The notes under the pieces are model-generated. The model was not told the DNA's origin, made no database searches, and saw nothing but the letters and a program-made list of their open reading frames with translations. 64,000 bases of DNA from Citrobacter enshiensis (GTDB taxonomy: Bacteria > Pseudomonadota > Gammaproteobacteria > Enterobacterales > Enterobacteriaceae), in NCBI RefSeq assembly GCF_029338175.1, contig NZ_CP119862.1, positions 4,620,839 to 4,684,838 on the forward strand, in the 5' to 3' direction. Of this stretch, positions 22,236 to 31,255 are shown piece after piece (position 1 is the stretch's first letter; every line of letters begins with the position of its first letter). The position numbers were made by a program, and so were the translations under genes.

Positions 22236-23846
22236 ATGAAACGTACATTTATTTCCGCAGCGTTACTAGCCGTTTTTTCGGCTTCCAGCATGGCGCAGAA
22301 TGTCACTATTATTTATACCAATGACCTTCACGCTCATGTTGATACTTACAAACTCCCATATGTCGCAGACGGTAAACGCGCAATTGGTGGATTCGCTAAT
22401 ATAACCACGTTAGTGAAGCAGGAAAAATCAAAAAACAAAGCGACCTTTTATTTTGATGCCGGAGACTATTTTACCGGTCCATATATCAGCAGTCTGACTA
22501 AGGGTCAGGCAATAATTGATATTATGAATACCATGCCCTTTGATGCGGTATCGATCGGTAATCATGAGTTTGACCATGGCTGGGATAATGCCCTCCGACA
22601 GTTAAGTAAGGCAAACTTCCCCGTACTGTTGGGGAATGTTTTTCATAAAGACAGCGAGATACCTTTCTGGAACAAACCGTATACCATCCTGGAAAAGGAT
22701 GGCGTAAAGATTGGCGTTATTGGGCTACACGGTGTGTTTGCGTTTAATGACACTGTTTCAGAACTCTCGATCCAGGGTCTCGATAATGACAAAAATAACC
22801 GCTTCGATAAATCAGCCGCCGCCCTCAAGAACCAAGAGATTGAGGCACGCGATGAGGTGAAATATCTGCAGCACTATCTGGATGAGTTGCGGGGTAAAGT
22901 TGACATCACCGTCGCTCTCATTCACGAAGGCGTACCGGCACGCCAGTCCAGTATTGGTAATACAGATGTCAGGCGCGCGTTGGACAAAGATATTAAGACA
23001 GCCAGCCAGGTCAAAGGGCTTGATATACTCATCACCGGACACGCTCACGTAGGGACACCAGAGCCTATCAAAGTGGGAAATACGTTAATCCTTTCTACTG
23101 ACAGTGGCGGTATTGATGTGGGTAAATTGGTACTCAACGTTGACCCTGCCGCCCATACCCATGAAGTGAAAAGCTTCGAGCTGAAAACGCTTTATGCCGA
23201 TGAATGGAAACCTGACCCGACAACACAAAAGGTTATCGATGGCTGGAATAAAAAACTCGCAGATATCGTGCGCCAACCAGTAGGTGAATCGCCTATCACG
23301 TTGACCCGCGCCTATGGTGAATCATCACAACTAGGCAACCTGTTTACGGATGCAATGCTTGTCGCTGCGCCGAATGCACAGATAGCGCTGATTAATTCCG
23401 GCAGTTTACGTGCTGATATAAATGCCGGCTCCATTACTTTTGGCGATATTACCAGTACATTTCCCTTCAAGAATGAGCTTACGGAGATGGATCTCAGTGG
23501 TAAGGATCTGCGCAGTCTAATGGAACATGGAGCATCACTCACTAATGGCATACTGCAAATGTCAAAGGGTGCTGAAATGCATTATATTCCGCAGAAACCA
23601 GTAGGGCAGCGCATGGCGTCTTTCACAATCAACGGCAAAGCGATTGTGGATACGGAGACATACCATGTTGCGACAACGACATTCCTTGCCCTGGGGGGAG
23701 ATGGTTTTATGGCATTTAAAGAAGGGAAAAATGTACAAGTCCGTGCCGGACATAATATGTCCGATGTCGTGATTGATTATCTGAAGTCAGGGCACAAAAT
23801 CATTCCTGCACAGGTTAATGAAATGCGGGTCGAAGTTAGTAACTAA
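22236..23846 (+). CDS. Exported 5'-nucleotidase/metallophosphatase (paralogue C) with an acidic insertion
   Basis: About 536 residues, same family and motifs as its neighbours ([43 protein letters not shown]), with signal peptide [20 protein letters not shown]. It is closest to paralogue A. Unlike A and B it carries about 19 extra residues near residues 175-199, containing DNDKNNRFD, which has the D-x-D-x-N-x3-D pattern of an EF-hand or dockerin calcium loop. Start: ATG at 22236 with AGGA 8 nt upstream; an in-frame ATG at 22227 with AAGGGA upstream is nearly as good. The Tsx-like porin gene follows 125 nt later. Confidence 0.9.
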   Translation: MKRTFISAALLAVFSASSMAQNVTIIYTNDLHAHVDTYKLPYVADGKRAIGGFANITTLVKQEKSKNKATFYFDAGDYFTGPYISSLTKGQAIIDIMNTMPFDAVSIGNHEFDHGWDNALRQLSKANFPVLLGNVFHKDSEIPFWNKPYTILEKDGVKIGVIGLHGVFAFNDTVSELSIQGLDNDKNNRFDKSAAALKNQEIEARDEVKYLQHYLDELRGKVDITVALIHEGVPARQSSIGNTDVRRALDKDIKTASQVKGLDILITGHAHVGTPEPIKVGNTLILSTDSGGIDVGKLVLNVDPAAHTHEVKSFELKTLYADEWKPDPTTQKVIDGWNKKLADIVRQPVGESPITLTRAYGESSQLGNLFTDAMLVAAPNAQIALINSGSLRADINAGSITFGDITSTFPFKNELTEMDLSGKDLRSLMEHGASLTNGILQMSKGAEMHYIPQKPVGQRMASFTINGKAIVDTETYHVATTTFLALGGDGFMAFKEGKNVQVRAGHNMSDVVIDYLKSGHKIIPAQVNEMRVEVSN

Positions 23847-23971
23847 TAAGAAGTAATTTTGATGATGTCATTCATTTTTTGGATGACATCACCCATTTTC
23901 TACATATTACAAGATCAATAACATACAGTGCCGAAATGAACAACCAACATTGTTTTTTAGGATATATAATT

Positions 23972-24832
23972 ATGAGCATAAAAAAACATGGAATAGTTTT
24001 ATATATTCTATTAGTACCTTTTGTGGGGAAAGCGCAAGAAGTCAAAAATGATATACATTGGTTACATCAAAGTCTGAGTGTAATCGGGAGAACTGACTCT
24101 CGCTTTGGACCGAGACTGACTAATGATCTGTATCCTGAGTATACTGCTGTAGGGAGAAAAGATTGGTTTGATTTTTATGGTTACGCTGATTTACCAAAAT
24201 TCTTTGGTACTGGAAACCATTATGATAAAGGCATATGGGATGAAGGGTCGCCATTATTTATTGAAATAGAACCGCGCTTCTCAATTGACAACTTAACAGG
24301 ATTAAACCTGGCAGTAGGCCCATTTAAAGAATGGTTTATTGCAAACGACTATGTCTATGATATGGGCGATAATCAGGCATCCCGACAAAGCACCTGGTAC
24401 ATGGGGTTGGGTACAGACATCAATACGGGCCTACCCATAAAACTTTCCGCAAACATTTATGCCAAATATCAGTGGCAAAATTATGCTGCGGCCAATGAAA
24501 ACGAATGGGATGGATATAGATTTAAAATAAAATATAGCATCCCTCTTACTAATGTATTAGGAGGGCGGTTGGTGTATAGCGGATTTACCAACTTTGATTT
24601 TGGTTCAGACCTGGCAGAAAAGACATATAATAATACACGCACCAATGATGCCATTGCATCAAGCCATATCCTTTCACTTATTTATGAACACTGGAAGTTT
24701 GCATTTACGCTGCGTTATTTTCATAACGGTGGACAATGGAATTCGGGTGAGGCGCTTAATTTTGGCGATGGCCCATTTGAATTAAAGAATACTGGATGGG
24801 GAACGTATACTACTATTGGCTATGAATTCTGA
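23972..24832 (+). CDS. Tsx-like nucleoside-specific outer-membrane channel
   Basis: A 286-residue beta-barrel of the Tsx/OmpK family. It shares long blocks with E. coli Tsx: [83 protein letters not shown] and a C-terminal aromatic residue (YEF) typical of outer-membrane proteins. The signal peptide ends GKA before QEV. Start: ATG at 23972, with AGGA 9 nt upstream; the frame is open 31 codons further but that stretch does not look like a signal sequence. It is downstream of two exported nucleotidases in the same direction, so uptake of the nucleosides they release is the obvious role (inference). Confidence 0.92.
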   Translation: MSIKKHGIVLYILLVPFVGKAQEVKNDIHWLHQSLSVIGRTDSRFGPRLTNDLYPEYTAVGRKDWFDFYGYADLPKFFGTGNHYDKGIWDEGSPLFIEIEPRFSIDNLTGLNLAVGPFKEWFIANDYVYDMGDNQASRQSTWYMGLGTDINTGLPIKLSANIYAKYQWQNYAAANENEWDGYRFKIKYSIPLTNVLGGRLVYSGFTNFDFGSDLAEKTYNNTRTNDAIASSHILSLIYEHWKFAFTLRYFHNGGQWNSGEALNFGDGPFELKNTGWGTYTTIGYEF

Positions 24833-24973
24833 AATGAGTAATACATAAGAAATTTCATTTAATATTGAATTTAAAGTCAGGTGCTTTTTTATCAACCAAT
24901 CCGTTTAGTTCACCAGCTAAAATAACAGCGGATCCCTTTTCCAATGGGGCCGCTGACCAAAGGAAAAACGATA

Positions 24974-25029
24974 ATGAAAAGTTGCCATTAACGGTGAGGA
25001 ATCCTCAATGAAGTTGAAAATAATTCAAG
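24974..25029. repeat. Island-border repeat, copy 2
   Basis: Related to 17349-17403 (28 of 32 identical bases in the core, including the 15-bp stretch GGTGAGGAATCCTCA). The first palindrome of copy 1 is degenerate here (CCATTAACGG), while the TGAGGAATCCTCA dyad is kept. Read in one frame both copies encode EK-x-PL-x-VRNPQ, so the similarity may reflect a former coding sequence. Confidence 0.7.
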
Positions 25030-25193
25030 TAATTCAAGTTAGTCAAAAGAAGAGAACATATCTGACAATGACGGTATCAGGCATTCAAAGTTGTCCTGAT
25101 AGTTTCTTAGGTTTACCACCCACAATAATAGACCCGCTTACCGAAACACAAGGGAAATTGACATCCGAATCCGGCTATTTTTTGTGCGGGTAA
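25008..25193 (+). CDS. Doubtful 61-residue open frame
   Basis: Starts at an ATG with GAGGA 8 nt upstream, a good spacing, but that Shine-Dalgarno is part of the repeated TGAGGAATCCTCA dyad. The peptide (MKLKIIQVIQVSQKKRTYLT ...) resembles nothing I know, has no signal peptide or membrane segment and could be chance. Confidence 0.2.
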   Translation: MKLKIIQVIQVSQKKRTYLTMTVSGIQSCPDSFLGLPPTIIDPLTETQGKLTSESGYFLCG

Positions 25194-25262
25194 TTCTATA
25201 GCAAGGCGCTAACGGTGGCGCTATGATTCGCTTGGGATTGTACATTAAAAGGACAGAGGGAT

Positions 25263-26246
25263 ATGGAAATTTCATTACCGGGGGATACAGGGAAACGATG
25301 GACTTGCGCCGATTTGTTGAGCAGCTATCGGTTCTGGGGAATGCTCGCTTTTTACTCGTTGCTGTCGATAGTCCATGCCTTAGGCTCCTTATATGGCATC
25401 TCTTTCTGGATATCGACGCTACAAATTCCGTCTAAATCTATCGGTATTATCGTCATTAGCAGTCATTTTGGGATCCTGGCGGGCATCATCCTTAGTTGGT
25501 TGCTTTGTCGAATTAAAAATCGGTATTCGCTCTTTATTCCCGCGCTTTTAGCACTCATAGGTTCCGTGTTGAGTTGGCTCGTTCACGATGCTTCCGGGAG
25601 CATTTTGCTCGCTGTAGGGCAATTTCTGATTGGCATGAGCCAGGGGGTCATTATTCTGCTGATCCCCGTAATGCTTATCGGGGGCGTTAGCAGTGTAGAG
25701 ACATTCGCTATCGTATTAGGCATTTGTCTGCTGTTTAAATATTTAATCACAGACTTGCTGCCAATGGTTGTCATCATACCAGAATACTTTTCGATAATAG
25801 CAATCGCTGTGTCGCTCACCGCATTCCTGTTGCTGCTACCAATAAAAAAAGCGCTGTTCTATGCATCCCCGGCCAAAAGAAGCTCTTCAACCCAACAACC
25901 CCGCATCGCGACACCAATCTTCGCGGCGCTGCTGTCGTTATGCATCCCAGTGTATATCGTGTATTGGTTCTTTAAAACCCATCAGCAACTCCAGTTTATC
26001 GCCCCTTCTTCCCGACTAATGACTGCACAAGGCGCGGGGTGGCTGTCAGCGCTGGCGCCGTTTGGTAACGCCACGTTATGCATGATGCTCAGTGATGAAA
26101 TCCACTTGCTGCTATCAGATAAAAAAGAAAATACAGGAATGAAAACGGGCTGGGTGCTATTTTGGGCGCTGCTGCTTCCTCCTGTCGGCGTAGCCATTGT
26201 CCAGGCAAAGATGAACCGGGTTATTGCTGTCACCACTGCAGAGTGA
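25263..26246 (+). CDS. Polytopic inner-membrane protein, putative permease
   Basis: A 327-residue hydrophobic protein with about eight predicted membrane segments (around residues 25-50, 58-80, 88-108, 113-140, 145-165, 170-195, 220-240, 290-315). The N-terminal part (SLYGISFWISTLQIP ... GQFLIGMSQGVIIL) looks like half of a major-facilitator carrier, but I cannot assign a family or substrate. Start: ATG at 25263 behind AGAGGG. It is convergent with metL, last gene of the island. With the Tsx-like porin nearby, nucleoside transport is possible but unsupported by any motif. Confidence 0.75.
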   Translation: MEISLPGDTGKRWTCADLLSSYRFWGMLAFYSLLSIVHALGSLYGISFWISTLQIPSKSIGIIVISSHFGILAGIILSWLLCRIKNRYSLFIPALLALIGSVLSWLVHDASGSILLAVGQFLIGMSQGVIILLIPVMLIGGVSSVETFAIVLGICLLFKYLITDLLPMVVIIPEYFSIIAIAVSLTAFLLLLPIKKALFYASPAKRSSSTQQPRIATPIFAALLSLCIPVYIVYWFFKTHQQLQFIAPSSRLMTAQGAGWLSALAPFGNATLCMMLSDEIHLLLSDKKENTGMKTGWVLFWALLLPPVGVAIVQAKMNRVIAVTTAE

Positions 26247-26294
26247 ATGTCTCCAGAAGCAAATGGTATTGATGACAATGACAGAAGTCAGTAA

Positions 26295-26320
26295 GCCGGA
26301 TAAGCGTAGCGCCATCCGGC
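26295..26320. repeat. REP element between the membrane protein and metL
   Basis: A REP-type palindrome with arms GCCGGAT and ATCCGGC, lying in the convergent gap 10 bp from the metL stop. Confidence 0.85.
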
Positions 26321-26329
26321 TATACCTAA

Positions 26330-28762
26330 CTACAGCAGTTGCGCCAGACGGTTGATGTCTGACTGAATGGCCCCGGCGGTCACGTCACGACCAGCGCCCG
26401 GACCGCGAATGACCAGCGGGTTATCGCGATACCAGCGGCTTTCGATGGCGAACACGTTGTCGCACGGCAGCAGCGCCGCCAGCGGGTGTTCCGCCCGCAC
26501 CGCTTCCACGCCGACGCGCGCTTTGCCGTTGGCATCGAAACGCGCCACATAGCGCAGCACCAGCCCCATTTCGCGGGCGGCTTCCAGACGCTGCACCATC
26601 TGCTCATTCAGCTCATCGCCATTCTCAAAGAAATGGTCGATCGATCCCTCTTCACAATGCGCAGGCACCAGCGACTCTACACGCACCTGATCCGGCTCGA
26701 TGTCGTAACCCGCTTCACGCGCCAGAATCACCAGTTTGCGCATCACATCCTTACCGGAAAGGTCAACGCGCGGATCCGGTTCTGTCAGCCCCTGCTGCCA
26801 CGCCTGATCCACCAAATCGGTAAAGGGAACCGTGCCGTCAAACTGCAGGAACAGCCACGATAACGTGCCGGAGAAGATCCCGCTGATCGACAGAATGGTA
26901 TCGCCGCTGTCGATCAGATCGCGCACCGTGTGGTTGATCGGCAAGCCGGCACCCACCGTGGCGTTGTACAGCCAGTGACGCCCGGTTTTTTCAAACGCGT
27001 CATGGATCTGGCGATACTTATCGCTGGTACTCGCCCCTGCCAGCTTATTGGCGCTGATCACGTGGAAACCGTGGCTGGCAAAATCAAGATACTGATCGGC
27101 CAGTTGCTCACTGGCGGTCACATCCAGCACCACCAGATCGTCATACGGGTGCGCACGCATCCACAGAAACAGCGACTCTTCATCTTGCTCAATGGCTTCG
27201 TCGTTAAAGAACGCCAGCGCGCGACTGGCATCTAGTCCTTCGTAGTTCAGCAGACTACGACGGCTGTCCACCACGCCTGCCAGTACGAATTCAAAACCGG
27301 TACGCGCCGAGAGCGTGCTTTGCTCGCGGGCAAACAGTTCCAGCCAGCGTGAGCCAATGTTGCCTTTGCCAAACAGCATCAGACCGATCCGCTTTTCCGC
27401 CCGGAAAATAGACTGGTGCAAGCCCTGAATCAGGCTCTCAGTCGGCCCGGTGCGCAGAACCGCCACCAGACTGATGCCCTCTTCCGACTGCCAGGTAAAC
27501 TCAACCGGTTGGCCTTTCAGCTGCTGCCAGAAACGGTGGCAGTGCAGCGGGTTACGGGTGACGCCAGCGCCGACCATAGCCACCAGCGCCAGCCCCTGAC
27601 GCAAACGCAGCTCGCCCGGTAAACCCGCTTCATCGAGGATTTTCAGCGCGCTGTCGGCCACTTCGGAGGTGTAGCAAAACTGCAGCAACTGGCGGTCATT
27701 ATGAACGCCAACGGCCAACGGACGCACCTGCGCCCGTTTCAGAATCTGTTCGATATCTTTGTATGCCAGCTTAAAATCCTGGCTTGCAGGTACCTGAAAC
27801 TCAATCAGGCAGACATCATCATGGCTGGTCACGATACGCGCGCCTGTACCGGAGGCCAGCACGCGTTCAATACGGGTGGAACCCTGATCCGGCGTGTAGC
27901 TACAGCGCAGTTGCAGGTCGATATCGCTCCCGGAGACTGGCTGCAACGTACGGGCATGCAGAACCGGTGCCGCCAGACGCGCCAGCTCGCTGGCTTCATC
28001 CAGACGCAGCAGCGGTAACAGGCAGGCATCTTTCACTTTACGTGGGTCAGCGCTGTAGACCCCGGCCACATCGCTCCAGATAGTGACGCGGGAGGCTCCG
28101 GCCAGTGCGCCAATTTGCGTGGCGGAGTAGTCAGAGCCGTTACGGCCCAGCAGTACCGTTTCGCCCGCATTACAGCGGCTGATAAATCCGGTCACCACCA
28201 GGCGTTTTCCCGGGTGCTGCGCCAGCAGTTGCTGCAATAATGGATAAGAGAGCCCCTCATCCACCTGCGGCTGCGCGGCGCGCTCGGCGCGTAAGAACTC
28301 ACGCGCGTCCAGCCATGCGGACGCCAGTCCCTGCTGGTTAAGCACCGCCGACATCAGACGCGCCGACCACACTTCACCGTGCCCGACCACTTCCGCATAC
28401 ACGGCATCGGTCACGCCGCTGTCGAGCAAACCCGCCAGCCGTTCCAGGTCATTGACGAAGGCGCTGAGCAGTTCATCTGCGACCTCTGCCGGTAATAATC
28501 CACTGATAAGATCGCTCTGATAGCGACGCAACGTCTGCTGAACCTGATGCGCAGAGAGTCTGTCGGTCTGGCTTAATTTCAGCCAGCTAATCAACTGGTT
28601 AGTGGTACTGCCTGCGGCGGAAACCACCATCATATCATCGGGCTGCGAGTACTCCGCCATGATGCCTGCGACACGCAGATAACATTTCACGTCGGCCAGA
28701 CTACTGCCACCAAATTTATGCAGTTGACGACCCGTCGTCCCTGCCTGCGCAATCACACTCAT
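26330..28762 (-). CDS. metL: Bifunctional aspartokinase II/homoserine dehydrogenase II
   Basis: Catalyses the first and third steps of the aspartate pathway toward methionine. The 810-residue protein has an N-terminal aspartokinase (HKFGGSSLAD at residues 15-24; GRNGSDYSATQ near 215), a linker with regulatory-like domains and a C-terminal homoserine dehydrogenase (LFGKGNIGSRW near 465; LSGKDVMRKL near 685). It matches E. coli MetL throughout. In the conserved DPRDDLSG motif the first of the two aspartates is valine here (codon at 26765-26767). It is second in the metBL operon, 2 nt after the metB stop, so coupled translation is likely. Confidence 0.98.
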   Translation of the reverse strand: MSVIAQAGTTGRQLHKFGGSSLADVKCYLRVAGIMAEYSQPDDMMVVSAAGSTTNQLISWLKLSQTDRLSAHQVQQTLRRYQSDLISGLLPAEVADELLSAFVNDLERLAGLLDSGVTDAVYAEVVGHGEVWSARLMSAVLNQQGLASAWLDAREFLRAERAAQPQVDEGLSYPLLQQLLAQHPGKRLVVTGFISRCNAGETVLLGRNGSDYSATQIGALAGASRVTIWSDVAGVYSADPRKVKDACLLPLLRLDEASELARLAAPVLHARTLQPVSGSDIDLQLRCSYTPDQGSTRIERVLASGTGARIVTSHDDVCLIEFQVPASQDFKLAYKDIEQILKRAQVRPLAVGVHNDRQLLQFCYTSEVADSALKILDEAGLPGELRLRQGLALVAMVGAGVTRNPLHCHRFWQQLKGQPVEFTWQSEEGISLVAVLRTGPTESLIQGLHQSIFRAEKRIGLMLFGKGNIGSRWLELFAREQSTLSARTGFEFVLAGVVDSRRSLLNYEGLDASRALAFFNDEAIEQDEESLFLWMRAHPYDDLVVLDVTASEQLADQYLDFASHGFHVISANKLAGASTSDKYRQIHDAFEKTGRHWLYNATVGAGLPINHTVRDLIDSGDTILSISGIFSGTLSWLFLQFDGTVPFTDLVDQAWQQGLTEPDPRVDLSGKDVMRKLVILAREAGYDIEPDQVRVESLVPAHCEEGSIDHFFENGDELNEQMVQRLEAAREMGLVLRYVARFDANGKARVGVEAVRAEHPLAALLPCDNVFAIESRWYRDNPLVIRGPGAGRDVTAGAIQSDINRLAQLL

Positions 28763-28764
28763 GT

Positions 28765-29925
28765 TTACCCCTTGTTTGCAGCCCGGAAGCCATTTTCCAG
28801 GTCGGCAATTAAATCTTCGCCATCTTCAATACCTGTGGAGATACGCAGCAACGTCTCGGAGATCCCGGCGGCGGCACGCGCTTCCGGTGCCATGCCCGCA
28901 TGCGTCATCGTCGCGGCATGAGAGATCAGACTCTCCACGCCCCCTAAGGATTCCGCCAGCGTAAACAAAGACAGCCCGCTCAGGAAGCGGCGCAATGTCT
29001 GCTCATCGCCACCCAGTTCAAAACTCAGCATGGCGCCAAAGCCTTTTTGCTGGCGCGCGGCAATCTCATGCCCCTGATTCTCCGGCAAAGACGGATGATA
29101 CAGTTTTTTCACCAGCGGCTGGGTTTGCAGATAATCAACAATGGCCTGCGCATTGCGTTGAGCCACTTCCATACGCGGCGACAACGTACGCAGCCCACGC
29201 AACAACAGATAGCTATCAAACGCGCCGCCAGTTACGCCGATATTATTCGCCCACCACGCCAGTTCAGTCACGGTATCCGGATCTTTGGCAATCACCACGC
29301 CCGCCACCACATCCGAGTGACCATTCAGATATTTAGTGCATGAATGCAACACCAGATCGGCACCCAACGCCAGCGGATTTTGCAACGCCGGGCTTAAAAA
29401 CGTGTTGTCCACAACGCTTACCGCACCAGCCTCACGCGCCAGCGTACAAATTTTCGCAATATCCACCACGCGTAACAATGGATTACTTGGACTTTCCACC
29501 AACACCAGTTTGGGTTTTTCTGCCAGCGCGGCCAGCAGAGCCTGCTCATCACCTTGATCCACAAACAGCACACGATAGCAGCCACGTTTAGCCAGGCTGT
29601 CGAATAAACGGTAACTGCCGCCGTAACAGTCATGCGGCGCTACCAGCAGATCGCCAGGCTTCAGAAACACCGTCGTCACCAGGTGAATCGCCGACATGCC
29701 GGTATTGGTGAGCACCGCGCCTGCGCCGCCTTCAAGCTCTGCCAGCGCGCGCTGGACCACATCACGGGTGGGATTGCCACGTCGGGAGTAATCATGTGCA
29801 CGAGGTTCATTAAAACCGGTAAAGTTATAGGTGCTGGAAAGGTGAATCGGCGGGACAACGCAACCGTACTGCTCGTCGTCGTTTAACCCGCTACGCACTG
29901 CGATGGTGGCCTGTTTACGCGTCAT
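28765..29925 (-). CDS. metB: Cystathionine gamma-synthase
   Basis: PLP enzyme that joins O-succinylhomoserine and cysteine to give cystathionine. The 386-residue product carries the Schiff-base lysine K198 in SCTKYLNGHSD, DYSRRGNPTRD near residue 45 and NTGMSAI near 74, all standard for the Cys/Met metabolism PLP family. It is the first gene of metBL, divergent from metJ with a shared met-box operator. Confidence 0.98.
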   Translation of the reverse strand: MTRKQATIAVRSGLNDDEQYGCVVPPIHLSSTYNFTGFNEPRAHDYSRRGNPTRDVVQRALAELEGGAGAVLTNTGMSAIHLVTTVFLKPGDLLVAPHDCYGGSYRLFDSLAKRGCYRVLFVDQGDEQALLAALAEKPKLVLVESPSNPLLRVVDIAKICTLAREAGAVSVVDNTFLSPALQNPLALGADLVLHSCTKYLNGHSDVVAGVVIAKDPDTVTELAWWANNIGVTGGAFDSYLLLRGLRTLSPRMEVAQRNAQAIVDYLQTQPLVKKLYHPSLPENQGHEIAARQQKGFGAMLSFELGGDEQTLRRFLSGLSLFTLAESLGGVESLISHAATMTHAGMAPEARAAAGISETLLRISTGIEDGEDLIADLENGFRAANKG

Positions 29926-29986
29926 GTTGAGAAGTTCCTGGGCTGAGTCAGTGAAAGTCAGGCCTCAGAGTAATCATTGTTATAAT

Positions 29987-30034
29987 AGACGTCAATACAT
30001 CTGGACATCTAAACTTCTTTGCGTATAGATTGAG
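29987..30034. promoter_or_regulatory. MetJ operator (met boxes) of metBL and metJ
   Basis: Successive 8-bp units AGACGTCA, ATACATCT, GGACATCT, AAACTTCT, TTGCGTAT, AGATTGAG. The first four match the AGACGTCT consensus well. They lie in the divergent metB-metJ gap, as in E. coli, so MetJ bound to S-adenosylmethionine should repress both directions. Confidence 0.92.
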
Positions 30035-30189
30035 CAAACGGAAAATAGCCGTTAAAATTATACGCATTAGCGCACATCTGCGACGGCTAACTTCGTGTAA
30101 GGGCCGCGCCACTACGGTAAACTACGCGCAATTATGGCCTGGATTCAGTTTCCGGCCTCATATTAATGACGAAGAGGATGAAGTATCTC

Positions 30190-30507
30190 ATGGCTGAATG
30201 GAGCGGCGAATATATCAGCCCATACGCTGAGCACGGTAAGAAGAGTGAGCAAGTCAAAAAAATTACGGTTTCCATTCCTCTGAAGGTGTTAAAAATCCTC
30301 ACCGATGAACGTACGCGTCGTCAGGTGAATAACCTGCGTCACGCCACCAACAGCGAACTGCTGTGTGAAGCGTTCCTGCACGCGTTCACCGGGCAACCCT
30401 TGCCGAATGACGACGATCTGCGTAAAGAACGCAGTGATGAAATCCCGGAAGCGGCAAAAGAAATTATGCGTGAACTGGGCATCGACCCGGAGACGTGGGA
30501 ATACTAA
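30190..30507 (+). CDS. metJ: Methionine regulon repressor MetJ
   Basis: A 105-residue ribbon-helix-helix repressor whose corepressor is S-adenosylmethionine. The beta strand KKITVSIPL (about residues 22-30) inserts into the major groove; the sequence is almost identical to E. coli MetJ. Start: ATG at 30190 (MAEWSGEY); an ATG eight codons upstream in frame is rejected by family length. Its operators are present upstream of metF and between metB and metJ. Confidence 0.98.
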   Translation: MAEWSGEYISPYAEHGKKSEQVKKITVSIPLKVLKILTDERTRRQVNNLRHATNSELLCEAFLHAFTGQPLPNDDDLRKERSDEIPEAAKEIMRELGIDPETWEY

Positions 30508-30517
30508 ATCAGAAAAG

Positions 30518-30548
30518 AGCGGCGCGGGTTTCACCAGCCGCTTTTTTT
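30518..30548 (+). terminator. metJ terminator
   Basis: Stem AGCGGC (30518-30523) with GCCGCT (30537-30542), extended by inner pairs, then a run of seven T. Strong. Confidence 0.9.
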
Positions 30549-30573
30549 AATGGTGTAACAAGGACGTTTACCG

Positions 30574-31179
30574 ATGAAACACGGGCTTCTGATCTTCAGC
30601 CTGCTGGTTGCTGTACCCGCTTTTGCCTGGCAGCCGCAAACCGGCGATATCCTCTTTCAAATTTCTCGCTCATCGCAAAGTAAAGCCATTCAACTGGCGA
30701 CACATTCCGTTTACAGCCACACCGGTATGCTGGTCATGCGCAATAAAACGCCGTATGTCTTTGAAGCGGTTGGTCCGGTGAAATATACCCCGCTGAAACA
30801 GTGGATCGCCCAAGGCGAGGAGGGCAAATATATTGTCCGCCGTGTCAGCGGTGGGTTGACCACCGGGCAGCAGCAAAAGCTGGCGCAAGCGACGAAGCAT
30901 TATCTCGGTAAGCCCTACGATTTCGCCTTTTCCTGGACCGACGATCGCCAGTACTGCTCTGAAGTGGTGTGGAAGGTGTATGACAATACGCTGGGAATGA
31001 AAATGGGTCAGCTGCAAAAGCTAAAGGATTTCGATCTCAGTAACCCGGCGGTGCAAGCCAAACTTAAAGAACGCTACGGTAAAAATATCCCGCTGAATGA
31101 AACGGTTATCTCTCCACAGGCGGTGTTTGATGCGCCAGGGCTGGAAACGGTTGGGAAGGAGTGGCCACTGCTGTGGTGA
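30574..31179 (+). CDS. yiiX: YiiX family NlpC/P60-like (permuted papain fold) protein
   Basis: A 201-residue exported protein (signal peptide to about residue 18, PAFA before WQPQ) of the YaeF/YiiX group of permuted papain-like enzymes. C128 in QYCSEVVWK and H49 in YSHTGM are the probable catalytic pair, and a lysine/glutamate-rich region precedes them. It matches E. coli YiiX, which lies beside metJ and rpmE as here. The substrate is not established; peptidoglycan or a lipid/amide bond is possible. Confidence 0.93.
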   Translation: MKHGLLIFSLLVAVPAFAWQPQTGDILFQISRSSQSKAIQLATHSVYSHTGMLVMRNKTPYVFEAVGPVKYTPLKQWIAQGEEGKYIVRRVSGGLTTGQQQKLAQATKHYLGKPYDFAFSWTDDRQYCSEVVWKVYDNTLGMKMGQLQKLKDFDLSNPAVQAKLKERYGKNIPLNETVISPQAVFDAPGLETVGKEWPLLW

Positions 31180-31188
31180 TGAAACAAC

Positions 31189-31215
31189 AAAGGCAGAGGT
31201 TTCCCCCCTGCCTTT
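31189..31215. terminator. Bidirectional terminator between yiiX and the GPH symporter gene
   Basis: Stem AAAGGCAG (31189-31196) with CTGCCTTT (31208-31215). It lies between convergent genes; on the minus strand it is followed by TTTGTTGTTTC, so it should work mainly for the leftward gene. Confidence 0.65.
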
Positions 31216-31255
31216 CAGACTCATTGCCCCATCATTTTCATAAGGTATTCACGGG

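Larger units (their letters stand above)
24833..25262 (+). other. Gap between the Tsx-like gene and the membrane protein
   Basis: 430 bp. An open frame without a start (24838-25008) ends in a peptide ADPFSNGAADQRKND followed by NEKLPLTVRNPQ, which looks like a relic C-terminus. A hairpin AGCGG (24927-24931) with CCGCT (24950-24954) lies within it. The second copy of the border repeat (24974-25029) and a doubtful 61-codon frame follow. No promoter was recognised. Confidence 0.5.

Noticed and set aside
24838-25010. Coding-like frame ending in the border repeat
   Set aside because: It has no start codon or ribosome site of its own; treated as a possible relic in the border-repeat finding rather than as a gene.
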